The notes under the pieces are model-generated. The model saw only the letters and a program-made list of their open reading frames with translations, did no database searches and was not told the DNA's origin. Positions 23,586 through 35,013 of a stretch of DNA of 64,000 nt are shown piece after piece. Position numbers and translations under genes: made by a program. This stretch comes from Apoderus coryli (Eukaryota; Arthropoda; Insecta; Coleoptera; Attelabidae): positions 18,083,135-18,147,134 of the forward strand of contig OU452202.1 of NCBI GenBank assembly GCA_911728435.2, read 5' to 3'. Numbering within the stretch: position 1 is the first letter of the stretch; the number at the start of each line of letters is the position of its first letter.

Positions 23586-24341
23586 AGTTGTGGATACAAG
23601 ACTTAAAAAATGAGTTTTTGGTGGGATTGCTACGCTCCCTGTATTTCGGATATATACATATTCAAAAGGGTACACATATGTAAGTACTTAGGCATCACAG
23701 GACGTTGATAATTTAATTAACTTTGACCTGACATGCGTGTAAATTAATATTACATATATGTGCGTGAGTTGGGCTTTTTTATTTTGTTAAAAGCTAAACT
23801 AGGTATACATGCATTTGTATAAAATAGTGAAGCTTTGAAGTATATATATACATCATCGCGTTGCAGTAGTTTTTGATTGTTTGTTTTGTAAGTTACGCCA
23901 TTCATGGGCAAAATTGCATATTCGAACTCATATACAGGGTGTCCCAAAAGTAATGGTACATTATATGGATGACACACGTCACTGTTATTATTGTGTTACT
24001 TTCAGGCATCATTTTTAAAATAATTATATTTCTTAGTTTAGTTTTGTCATTACGTTCTATTGTTTAGTTAACTGTTGATTGCTTACTTAGAAATTTAGTT
24101 TGTTTAATGCCTATCTACACGTACTTTTCTTTTATATCTTATAATAGACAAAATTATTTTTGGAATATTATATGAGTTTTAAATTTGAACGGTGAATTTT
24201 TGTATAGAAGAATTACGTTTTTTTTTTATATTTTAAATAATCGCTGCTCAACCAGTTACGTTGCAGGGTTGATGAAGTTTGCTTACAATAAACTATTTAC
24301 AATTTCATTATTCTATTTGGTAAGTGTAGGTATTGCCGTTT
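23586..24341. other. No gene seen
   Basis: AT-rich sequence. TATACAGGGTGTCCCAAAAGT at 23933-23953 is a common MITE-type tip without a visible partner. Confidence 0.4.
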
Positions 24342-25010
24342 TTATATTTTATGCATCAGTTGGAGGTGCTTTAAATATTTGATAATGGATGGCACGTCAC
24401 AATTTTCGCCCAGGAGGTTGCTGATATTCTTCGGGAATTTGTGTTTTACACGGACATTTTGGCAATTGGCGTCTATTAGAACAATACATTTTGGTTTTTC
24501 AGTTTTATTTAGTAGGTATTCATGTGTTATATTTGTATGGCCTATGCGTACCCTTGTTAATTAATATCACTTGATCGCGTCGGTTATCTGGTATAATAGT
24601 CAATCGATTTTTTAACACTTTTCTATTATTTTGGTTTTTAAATATTGATTGAAATTATTTAAAGGGATTTTTAGGTTTCTATCGGTGGCTTAGTTGATGG
24701 CTTCTTTAGCTAAACGATCCGCTGTTTCATTACCCGTGATTCCTATGTGAGATGGCACCCAAAACCCAAATAAAGGCTAGTTCGATGTTCTTTTTGGATA
24801 TGTTGTGGATTTCTTTAATCAATTGGATTCTTTGTATAAATTTTATTTATACTAGTTGAGGCGTCAAATATTTTTAAATAGTTTTTGATATTGTCACTGT
24901 TATTTATATAACGTAGTAGTGCATCCAGAATAGCGGCCAGCAGGAGCATTTTTTCTAGACCGGTGAGAGATTCAGTCATATGTCCTATCTAAATTGAAAA
25001 GGATAGCCTG
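24342..25010 (-). mobile_element. Jockey-clade LINE remnant (RNase H and C-terminal domain)
   Basis: The minus strand reads the RNase H end motif FWVPSHIGITGNETADRLAK at about 24770-24700. After a gap it reads the Jockey-type tail TRVRIGHTNITHEYLLNKTE at about 24560-24500, ending ...LKHLQLMHKI and stop (24344-24342). Upstream (24800-25010) the RNase H domain is frameshifted but traceable. It is a dead 5'-truncated copy. Confidence 0.8.
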
Positions 25011-27356
25011 TGGAAGTTAAAGTAGCTTGGCATGCAAGCACACTAGATTTTAACTAGTTATATTTAAAATAATTTCAGAATGAGCATTTCGTTTATAAAT
25101 TGCTAAATTATTTATCATTACTTAAGGAACAGCCTGTATAATCAGAATACTGTATCAGTGTTTTTTTATTTTATCTAATTCTACATCTAAATAGTTCGGT
25201 GTGATCTTGATATTTCTAATTTAGTTAATTATCATATTAATTTCTAAAATATACTTTGGTCGAGTAGTATCAGCTTTTGTAATAAAGTTATATTCATGAT
25301 AACGTTAATATTGCGTGATCAGTTGCCTTTTAAATACAATCAATTCAGTATAGATTTTTCAGAAACATTTGGGTTATTTTTGTTCTTAAAAAATCGATTT
25401 CGAGTTAATTTTGTGAGGTAATTAAATAACACCGAGCTGCTTTGAAAAACCTTTAATATGGCTCGCTTTAAGCTTTAATTTATATTTACAATGCTCAGCA
25501 ATACCTTTGAATAGCAAGCAGCATTTGAAGTGTGAGAATGCTGCTATAAGCATTTATACTGAACACTGTTGCACATTCTAGCTGATTCAAGACAGATTGA
25601 AGTTCAGTGGCCTTGACATTCGTGAGCTTTAAAAATATGACTTAAGACTAGTGATCAGGAATGAATTTGGCGAACGACTTTCTGGGAGCACAAAGAAGAA
25701 AATTGGAGTTGGTACAAATTACCTTCAACGGCTTATTCTATATATCCTTTTGAACTGCTAAGACATGATATCAACTGCATACCCCTCGCTCTTGACCATT
25801 TCTTAAGTGAGTCAAACTTATTTCTTAGTTTTTATGGAAGTAACTTAAGGATTTTGGTAGATTGGAAACATTTAGTAAGTAAGTCATCGTTAAACGTACG
25901 AATTGATTGTTTTTAGATTGCTTGTAGCAATTTTCAAACTGAAAATGACACATAAGAAAAATACATTATTAGACATCTGACTTCTGCTTCATCATCTGAT
26001 GGTAAGTTAAATAGCTTGACAATAAGTCAAATCTTTCAGAACCTGATTTACCATACGAACAGCAAATTTTGGTGAACCAAGGCTGAGTAAGTGAATTTGC
26101 GTGGCATTGAAATTGCAACAACAACAAATTTATGGTCCCAATCTGCCTAACTTGAGTGGTGCTAATCGTCAGTTGTACTCGACAACCAAGTGCTGGCAAA
26201 ACTCTTAGTCTTTCTCACGCTGGAACATAATTTTTTGTACTGCTAATTTCTATTCCTAAATGGATATTATTCGTTTACTGGTTGCAGTAATATCTAATTT
26301 CTTCGTCATTAGTTAGAGACAGTCGTTCTCAATAACAAATAGGTACAAATCGAATATTCAATCCACATTTTCTGCACATACCCAACAGCGGTATTAATAT
26401 TATTATCACATGATCCGCTCCTATAGAACTTCTAAACGAGAACTGCTTCTACAATAATATCTTATATACTAATGCAATACGTCTTGAAATTCCAATTTCT
26501 CTTTAATTAATTCAAGTAAATTTCTCAAAGGGAAAATTATGAACGTTATACTGCGAATCACGTAACATCAACATTTGCAAACGTGTGTGAAACTTTATCA
26601 CAATTGGTATAGAAGACGAACCTCTTTGACAAACATATATAGAGGCTCATGCAATCGGGGGATTGTACACTGGTGAGATGAGCGAGAAAGGAGGCAGAAA
26701 GCTGGTTGGAGTAATTTATTTAAATTTTGGTAACATTCAGTTGCGGATGTAATGTGGTGCTTGGCTAAAGTTTGTCTCAGATTTATATTCGATGGCCACA
26801 AAAGTATAATTTACAGGAATTTGTGCCACGTGTGCTAAAGTTGTAAAATATACCAAGGAATACTTCCTGTATTCATCACGGGGTTATGGAATTATGTTAA
26901 GTACCGATCTAGTCTGTTCTAATGATTGGTTACACATGACATGATAAACCCATCAATTTGCTATATTTTAAAGCATGTTTAAAATAAACCATATGAAGTT
27001 GGAGAGGTGTTCAACAAATATCGCGAAAAAGTAGTTCCCAGTGTGACCGCTTCTTCGAATCCCTGAATTGGTGAATAGAAAATGTAACACAGAGCCTTGT
27101 TTGTTTAAAAGGATTTCTGGAAGGGGAAATAATTTGCGAATATCCTCCAACTCTGCAGTTCAAGTTCCCGCGGGATAACATTCAAGGACGTTATTTTGTT
27201 TTTGGATTCTGTTTGTATTTTGTACGTAATTATCCTTAAATAAAAATAAAAATTTAGTAAAACAAAATGGAATAGGAGAAGCTGAAAAAAGGATTTCTTC
27301 TTGTTTTTTACCCCACATGTCTCCCGTTATCTAATCTTCATTATACAAATAATATA
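25011..27356. other. No gene seen
   Basis: AT-rich sequence. Several 60-75-codon frames carry no recognisable features. Confidence 0.4.
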
Positions 27357-28737
27357 AAGTGCTGGACAATTGTTTTCGAGCAAGAAAAATTTCGCCTAAC
27401 TTCCAAGCTCTATATTTTTGGAACCAGACCAAATATGAACCTTCGGATTTCAGGGTCTGACAGATTACCTTTTTATGAACGACATTGCTAATTTTAAAAA
27501 ATTTCAACTGTCAAATTATTTATTGATTTTTATCTCAAATTTGAATGTGTGTTCTTTTTGAGAAAAGTTTTTAATTTTATTTCTATGCGCGTTTTTCACA
27601 AATGATCTTCTGCAAAAAAATAAATTCTCAAAATTTTTATACAACCTGCCTTAGTTTGAAAAATATCTATTTTTATCCATAGCCTCAACTTTTAACCACC
27701 TAAACCATCCTGAATTGTTCTTATTGGTAAATTTTGTTGGCAATTATTGTCATGGCAGTGGCGTACTAATAAAAATTAATAATTATTAATGCCATTGAGA
27801 AACTTAACATATTCCGAATTTTTTATCACCTGCTGATTTTGCTTGTCTTCTTGCTCAAACAAAACAAAAAAATCATTTTACTGCCAAGAGGTGCACATAA
27901 GCTACATGCCTTTTTTTATTTTATCCTCAATTCTTAATCCTCATACAATTATTTATTTCCTTTTTTTTGTTAAAAATATCAAATCAGCATTATCAGAGTT
28001 TTTTCCATAATTGTTTAATACTGCTGCCATTGTGGAAGAATATTTAATTGAGATAACTTTAAAAATAAAGCTACAAAGAAAATCAGCAGGTGATAAAAAA
28101 TTAGGAATATTTTAAGTTGAATTAGTAATTATTAATTTTTATTAGCACGCCACTGTACAGCATATTATCATTGAGGTATTCGATATTTTTAACCACAATA
28201 AATACGCTAACCGAGAGATATGACAATTGCTTTCAAAATTAATTTAATTAAAAATACAAATTTAATAATAATAATTAGCACGCCACTGTACAGCATATCA
28301 TTGAGGAATTCGATAGTTTTAATCACAATGAATACCTACGCTTACTGGAAGGTATGACAATTGCTAACAAAATTTACTGATAAGAACAATTCAGGATGGT
28401 TTGTTTAGGTGCTTAAAAGTTGAAAAAAATGAAGGTTTTGGAAAAAAAATCGATATTTTTTGAAATTAAGGCAGGCACAAAAATTGTGAAAAATTACTTT
28501 ATTTGCAGAAGATGATTGATTAAAATGCCGCATAGAAATAAAATTAAAAAACTTTTCTCGGAAAGTTAAACACATTCATAATTGAGATAAAAATTATAGA
28601 CCTTACATAAAAAAGGCAATCTGTCAGCCCGTGAAAACCGGAGGTCGATATTTGGTCTGGTTCCAAAAATATCGAGCTTAGCTTGAAAGGCAGGCGAAAT
28701 TTTCCTTGCTCGAAAGCAATAATTGTCCAGCACTTTT
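27357..28737. repeat. 1.38-kb foldback element
   Basis: The outer arms (27357-27730 and 28370-28737) are reverse complements beginning AAGTGCTGGACAATT. Shared blocks include GGAACCAGACCAAATAT and CATCCTGAATTGTTCTTAT. Inner arms also pair (TTTTTTATCACCTGCTGATTT near 27822, mirrored near 28085). The right inner arm contains a duplicated unit of about 105 bp starting ATTAGCACGCCACTGTACAG at about 28141 and 28275. There is no coding capacity. It resembles a foldback DNA transposon or a large MITE. Confidence 0.8.
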
Positions 28738-30195
28738 GATATCTATCTATCTTTTGATGACCCATGAATATGGAGTTCATGGCTTATCTAGGAGTGCTCA
28801 AAAACTCATTTGTTCTGGGAGTATGATTCTTTTTGTAAGGGTTCGTTTCCTTATTTTTCCAGATACATCAATTAAACAAATGAAGAATTCCAGTACTCTA
28901 ATGCTTGCTTGGAACTGCTTCTTCAGCGAAAAACTTTTGTTCGATTTGGTTTGTATTGAAAGACTAGACTAGACTACTTACAGTCGATTGCCAACGAATG
29001 TTTCTGAAGGCCAAATGGTCAAGGAATATTGCCAAATGTTCATGCAGTATTGGTTAATTGTTAACCATCGTCATTTTCTCACACAACAAAATTAGTCTTG
29101 TGGTTCAAAATTTTGTGAAAAGAGCGAACGTCTGACGACGTGCTAGATGTGGACATTTGCCCGACATCATATTCCATTATTAATTCCCAATCTTTATACT
29201 TTATTTATTTAGCCAATTTACTTCCTAATCTCAAATTTGCTCACCCATTATCTTTAAATTTACTGTGTCTTTTCACATCACCTATCTTGGGAAAGACTGA
29301 TCGTGTAACTTTGATAAATGAGAAATTAGTTGAATGCTCTAATGCCTTTTCTAACCATAAATACCATGTGAAACTTACAACATGTAGCTATAGAATTATT
29401 TCCTGAAATTTAATATCGAAAATAGGACGTACTAGTAGACAAATAATTATTACGAATATATTACACATTTACAGCAGTTCGGGTATTAACCACAACCATA
29501 TTTATACATTAAAGTAACAAAGTCACCTTGCTCTTTGAGTTTCAAATTCACAATCATCTTATATGTACTATGCTACCTACCTAGAAACGTGAATCTTAGA
29601 CCTAAATAGGAAGCCGCCAACATGCACCAAGACGGCAAGATGATGAAATGTAAATTCCAATTTGGCGAAAGACTGCCACCATTGTTGCCTGTAACAAATC
29701 AGAAACATTAAAGATATTAATTTTAATTAAGTTTGATAAAGGGTTTTTAATTTATTAAATACAGAATACTACGAGGAAGTAATTGCTTGATAGTTATACT
29801 GAACTACCTCATTCTCAATTTAAATTTTAAGTAAGCCATATATTAATTGGCTGTTAATTGTCTTAAAAAATAATTTCGGGAAATTTGTATAGATTTCTGG
29901 ATACAGGGCCTCCGAAAGGCAATTTCCCACACCTGAATAAAGAAATGATGTTTATCTTTTACATAAAAAATAGTATTTTTAATTTTGAGAATGCTGACTG
30001 ACACTGGTAGCATTAGGAGAATTCTTAAGGCCACCGTGACAACATGCTGTTTGTCTTTGTTCGGTCGGTACGCATCAGGGAGGTGCATAGTTGCTCTCCG
30101 TTAATTTCGGTATTTTAAATTATAAGCAAAATAAAAAGAGTATGAAATACCAATATTTTTTTAGTAATGTATTTTTCTTGAACCTTGTTGCAGTT
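28738..30195. other. No well-supported gene
   Basis: Weak Tc1-like hints near 28.9 kb were not strong enough to call. Otherwise AT-rich and non-coding. Confidence 0.35.
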
Positions 30196-30545
30196 TTTTT
30201 TATTCTTTTCTTGGGATTTAAGGTTCTAATAATCGAATTTTTTTCCCCTTTTGAAATATGTTTATTTCATGTCAATATACAACGTTTCGGCTTATTCGCC
30301 TTCATCAGGTCCCAAGATCCCAAGAAAAAATTAAAAAAAAAAACAATATTTTTGTTGCACGCCCCTGTCTAGACAGTTAAGGCTTGATGGAATTTTTAAT
30401 ATCAGTTAAATATACGAAGATGACAAAGTAATTTGATTTACAGTTTTTTCTTGGGATGTAAGGAGAAAATGGAAATTTTCCTTTGAAATATATTATTTCA
30501 TGTCATGCACAAGGTTTCGGCTTATTTGCCTTCTTCAGGTACATT
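30196..30545 (-). mobile_element. Tandem pair of hammerhead-bearing terminal repeats (Penelope-like?)
   Basis: Two direct copies (about 30200-30310 and 30440-30545) share TTTTCTTGGGATTTAAGG / TTTCTTGGGATGTAAGG, TTATTTCATGTCA and the block TTTCGGCTTATTCGCCTTC. On the minus strand each contains CTGATGA or CTGAAGA, then A, a perfect GGC/GCC stem with an A/T-rich loop, then GAAAC (cores 30284-30308 and 30514-30538). Penelope-like elements are known to carry hammerhead ribozymes in tandem pLTRs, and this arrangement fits. No RT or GIY-YIG coding sequence is seen here. Confidence 0.45.
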
Positions 30546-30565
30546 TTTTCTAAAATTTTAATATA

Positions 30566-31678
30566 CAAGGTGTTTCGAAAATAGGTGGTCAAAATTTTTG
30601 AGTGAATTGGGGACGTCTAATTGTGAAAAAAATCTAAATTGTAATTTTTCGAAAAGTCCTTATTTACAAAGATACAGGGTGTTGAAGATGACTGCCTGAG
30701 GACGATTTTTTTGAAATATTTTCGAAACGAGTAAAGAGGAATTAGTCAAATGTAGCATATTTATTCACCTAGTTAAATGTCGTAAACTGACATGAAATTG
30801 AATAAAAAAGGATGACCATAGGCGGGTAAACGGGGGCGACGCTTGCCTTAATTATAAACTAACTTTTTTTTCTTGTGACTTTTATTCTATTTGTGTCAAA
30901 AATGTGATAAAATAAAGTTTTCTAGATAAAAAAGGCATAATTGTTTTTTCTCGGAAAACGTAAAGGTTTTCGAGAAATTCGAGTTTGAAAATTTTCCTTA
31001 GTACACAGCATTAATAAAATGAAATAAAAATAAAGTTTAGTGAGTCGATGGGTGAGCGGTGCTTCCGGCCGAGTCGGTAGACTTGCCTATGCCAAGTAGT
31101 TATTGACTACATAGTCGTGGGTGCTGGCGGATACTTAAGCTGGCTGGATGTCAATTCCATTACAAGATGCCAATAATTCGAAAAAAAGAAATAATAAATT
31201 TTGCTAACAAAAAGTTTTTCAAAATTTTATTAATGCTAAGGACCAGTTTTGTCCTAAAAATTTTCAAACTCGAATTTCTCGAAAACCTTTAAGTTTGTCG
31301 AGACAAAACAAGTATGCCTTTTTTATGTAAAAAACTTTATTTTATCACATTTGTGACACAAATGGAATAAAAGTCACAAGAAAAAAAAGTTAGGTTATAA
31401 TTAAGGTAAAGGTCCTCCCCGTTTACCCGCCTATGGTCATCCTTTTTTATTAAAATTCATGTCAGTTTATGACATTTAACTAGGTGAATAAATATGCTAC
31501 ATTTGATTAATTCATCTTTATTCGTTTCGAAAATATTTCAAAAAAATCGTACTCAGGCAGTCACCCTGTATCATTGTAAATAAGGCCTTTTCGAAAAATT
31601 ACAATTTAGGTTTTTTTCATGATTTGACGTCCCCAATTCGCTCACAAATTTTGACCACCTATTTTAGAAACATATTGT
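30566..31678. repeat. 1.1-kb foldback element with about 450-bp arms
   Basis: The left arm 30566-31017 and right arm 31215-31678 are reverse complements over nearly their full length (shared: AATAGGTGGTCAAAATTT, ATTGGGGACGTC, GGATGACCATAGGCGGGTAA, CTCGAATTTCTCGAAAACCT). The tips are AAGGTGTTTCGAAAATAGG and its diverged mirror. The arms contain no ORF. A 200-bp spacer holds a tRNA-like segment. Confidence 0.82.
31058..31130 (+). repeat. tRNA-like / SINE-like segment in the foldback loop
   Basis: CGGCCGAGTCGGTAGACTTG resembles a Pol III A box in a tRNA D-arm. GTCGTGGGTGCTGGCGG about 45 nt later sits where a B box would be, but it lacks the consensus GGTTCGANTCC. It looks like a degenerate SINE head; no tRNA cloverleaf was confirmed. 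Confidence 0.3.
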
Positions 31679-32865
31679 AGATTTAAAAGGAATTTTGAAA
31701 AGTAGTAGACTCAGCTCTGCCTTCCATTAAGTTCTATGATTTTTGAATAACTTAAAACAAACAGTTTCCTGTTTAGATTTTTTAAAGTAGCAGTTTTTTT
31801 TCTATCGTCACTATCAGTCTGAAAAACTTATGTTTGAGAAATTACGTGCTATATTCCTATTAGATTTCTTCAAAATAATAAAAACAATTTAAGCATCTAC
31901 GTTTTATTACTACAATCAAGTCGAAATTAAATTTCAAATTAGCCTGATTTCCATATTTTCCCACAAATTTCCTCAGTTATAAAGTGTTTCCTGTTTTATA
32001 TGGAATTTTTTTCTTTTCTATATTACCTTCTCCATAAAGCATAACACTTCCTCCATATATACCGTTCGACAACAGCTCAACTGGGCATATTGTTTTCAAT
32101 ATCTAACATACACATATATTTGCTATACCTATGTTAGGCAGCCGGTTTCTTCCCAACCGTTAATTAAATCGGTTAGCTCTACCACTGCGTTATATTTCTA
32201 TCACCGTGCTGTATCGAATTTTCGGGTCTGTGTGCAGGTACTTTAGTATAGAGCAATTGCTTGTTCCACTCTCTTTTTCTATAAAACCGAATTTAATAGC
32301 TTGTTTCCCATTTTCGCGCTCGATGTGTTCATACAATAATAATTCAGAACACAGAAAAGGGTTGAAAATAGTAATTAATTAACCTGTCAGAAAACGACCC
32401 TAATTAAGGCAGAAACAAAAGAGAGAAAACGAAAAATGTATGTATAGTTACATGAAAAGCAGTTTTCGTTATGTACTACTATATGGCCTATTATGCTGGT
32501 GAGGTAAATAAACAAGTTAGAGGGAAATTGAAAATTATGTTTGATCTTTCCACACCCTTTCAAGATTGTCTCATTAGGGAGTAAAATCGTTTTACGCCAG
32601 TCGCACGTCGGCGTCGTCACCACATTCAACTTATTTTTAAATATTGTGAAACACAAATTTACATGAGGAACAGATTACTTAAGTTTCCTTCATAAAATAT
32701 ACTAATTTTTTAAAATATATCTCCTTGGTTATAGCCGAGATGTCACAATGAAGGTTTTGTAGCAATTCCGTAGAAAATTTCTTAATCGTGGCAACACTGC
32801 CAACTACGATATTAAGGAGGTATAGGACGACGCATATTTCCTACCTAACAATAGAAGAAGGTAAT
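31679..32865. other. No gene seen
   Basis: AT-rich non-coding DNA. Confidence 0.4.
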
Positions 32866-33238
32866 GTAACAAGACTTTAAGTTATGTTGGAAATTTGCTT
32901 CACACTGCTATGGTTACATGTGATTCAAATTTTTAACATTTACGAAGAACTTATTCTAGCACGGAATATCTAATGATAACAAATTGTGTGAGGCGACATC
33001 TAGTGTGAGCAGTCAATTTGCCCGGTGAAAAAAGTTCTCTAACGAGAGCCGGAAAAGATGTAACAACTCCATTACATCCTAATGCCAACACTAGATACAC
33101 CTGAATTCCCTAGCGGGAGGATTTATTTAAGCATTTCTTGTTACATATTGTAACAAGACTTTAAGTTATGTTGGAAAATTGCTTCACACTAACTAGATAA
33201 CTAGATGTCGCCACAAACATCTTATTATCATTAGAAGA
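32866..33238. repeat. Dispersed repeat, family A, copies 2 and 3 with inverted ends
   Basis: GTAACAAGACTTTAAGTTAT occurs at 32867 and again at 33154, followed both times by GTTGGAAA and TTGCTTCACACT. Between them, 32968-33004 (CTAATGATAACAAATTGTGT ... GGCGACATCTAGT) is mirrored at 33197-33238. The central part matches the copy at 2888-3036. Confidence 0.65.
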
Positions 33239-33639
33239 AGGTTTTTTTCCGATCATATATCGGTGATCCTGAGATTAGAGACAGGCGACTCAGAGAAGGA
33301 TATGACTTTCAAGTATTGTATCCGGCAATAATTGATAGGGGTACAGAATAAACCCCAAAAGCAGAAGTGGAAAAGAAAGGAGAGGCCCTTTGGGGGACGC
33401 TCAAATAGCTCCTTTCACAAAAATTCCTCTCCTTTATATTAAAAAAAAAAATCAGCATTCTATTCATCACAGTCTAAGAGAATCAAAAATGGAGTTAACA
33501 AGAATAGGCTTAAAACTTGTAATTTTGCGTCAAAGTTTGACATCATCTGATATCAGATTGATTATATTTACTCAGAACAGACTGATTTGTTTTTCTCTTA
33601 TTATGAGTTCGAGGGCTCGTTTTTCTGCCTAGTGAGACG
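33239..33639. other. No gene seen
   Basis: Short low-complexity stretches only. Confidence 0.35.
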
Positions 33640-34590
33640 TGGTTTTTGTAGTGGTATAGGGTATAGTGATTTAAAAAATTGATCTTCAACTATCATGTAT
33701 TAAGTATTGTGTCCCACTGTCTTGATCTGTGTCTCAAGTTACAACTCTCCATCAAGTTCTGGAGCTCTTATGAACTCCAGTAGATTGGCTGGTTTCAGGG
33801 ACAACACGTCTCCATAAGTGTAAGTGTTCCTTGCGGTGTCTTCCGATATAGTAGCGCATTCTGTTACTGGGGATCAAGAGTTTCTTCCTCCTCCCTTACA
33901 GAATCTGCAGGTGTCGTTCTCTTCTAGGCCTAATATTGCCATATGTTTCCAACAATGTCCTGTAAAAAATCCTGTAAAAATACGTAGTCCGTTCTTACTC
34001 AGATCCAAAGAGATTTTAGATCTTTCATGGTTGAAGAATCCAAGGAATTTCTTGGAGTGAATCAGTCCAGGAAGTATTACTCTGTCTGTTTCATCCTATG
34101 CCACAATAAATATTTCACTGTTTATACTTAGAAGTTCCACTTGGAAGACGCTGGGGTATATTTCCATTGATTCTGAGTGTTTGGTGCCAGGCCCGAATAT
34201 TCCTGCTCGTGCCCCTTTATTGGTGTTGGAGTCGCGTAAACCATTTGATAGCGTTTTCTTTAAGGTTGCTGGTGTGTAATGTTAAGAGATAGATACTTGT
34301 TCTACTCTAATGCTTGAATTATGATTATCCTTTATGGCCGCTTGGCTATCAGGGAAGATTTTTATTGACCTACGCGCACATTGCTCCTGCTGGAGGTACT
34401 CAGCACACAGATCAATGGGCAGAACTGCTGCCTGGAATACAATAGCGTGGGAACCCAGACATTGTGTAACCTCCGGCACTTGAGAGTTTGTCTTTGAGCC
34501 ATGAGTAAACCAGCAATAGTCCGCGCTTTGCAAACCCCCCCGCCCCATGTAGGATCCATTGATCTCTGCATCACCATGAACAACACTCAA
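33640..34590 (-). mobile_element. LINE remnant with RNase H and C-terminal CCHC-like knuckle
   Basis: The open frame 34590-34282 contains the RNase H signature CWFTHGSKTN (normally WxTDGSKT, so the Asp is changed to His), LGSHAIVFQAAVLPIDLCAE and IKIFPDSQAAIKDN. Downstream, with frameshifts, comes LRIFTGFFTGHCWKHMAILG and ENDTCRFCKGG, the C-terminal zinc-knuckle region of RNase H-bearing LINEs of the I/R1/Jockey group. It is dead. Confidence 0.78.
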
Positions 34591-34599
34591 TCGTCAATT

Positions 34600-34735
34600 C
34601 TGAATAGTAACTATACAATAATTTTGGTGGTTCCCTAAAGCATTCAGAAAAATGAGTACCTAAAACGCACCAACCAAGAAGCTCTTACAAACAAATGAGT
34701 TTTTGAGCGTTTAAAACATCGCATTGATGGGCCTA
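34600..34735 (+). mobile_element. Possible mariner scrap
   Basis: FLSVxNIALMG (with an in-frame stop) resembles the LSxQNIxLMG block between the second and third catalytic Asp of the 60-kb mariner. A VNSE motif about 50 codons upstream is in keeping. Heavily decayed. Confidence 0.35.
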
Positions 34736-34834
34736 TAACCCTGTCTGCAAGGCCAGACTTTTTGGGATCATGGGAATGTTAAAGAGTCTATGCAAATGAT
34801 AGGAGTGTGAGGTACTTTTGTAGGTACGAGACTA

Positions 34835-35013
34835 TAGTGGTTTTTCTCTCTCCTCTCCATCGCCGGAAAGGTTTTTGCAAGAATCTTCGTCCCCCGGGGT
34901 GCTTGCCTGAAGCACAATGTGGTTTTAGAAGCAGCACGGGAACAATATCATCCTCTATAGATGGGTTTTATAGAACTTATCAAGGCGTTCGACTACGTTA
35001 ACCCTGAGTTGGA
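34835..35013 (+). mobile_element. RTE-like LINE reverse-transcriptase fragment
   Basis: Three frames join to LLSIAGKVFARIF, LPEAQCGFRSSTGTI and FIELIKAFDYVNPELE, in the order expected of RT motifs 1-3 (LLSIAGK, QCGFR, DxxKAFDxV). The catalytic A-box aspartate of KAFD's partner is replaced (FIEL instead of FIDL). Confidence 0.7.

Noticed and set aside
28750..29130. Possible Tc1-like transposase remnant (STLMLAWNCFFSEK)
   Set aside because: The resemblance to the Tc1 SxMVWGCFS block is short, flanking blocks do not align, and no ends were found.
31058..31130. A functional tRNA gene
   Set aside because: The A-box-like part is fair, but the B box is degenerate and no acceptor stem pairing is evident; kept only as a SINE-like segment.
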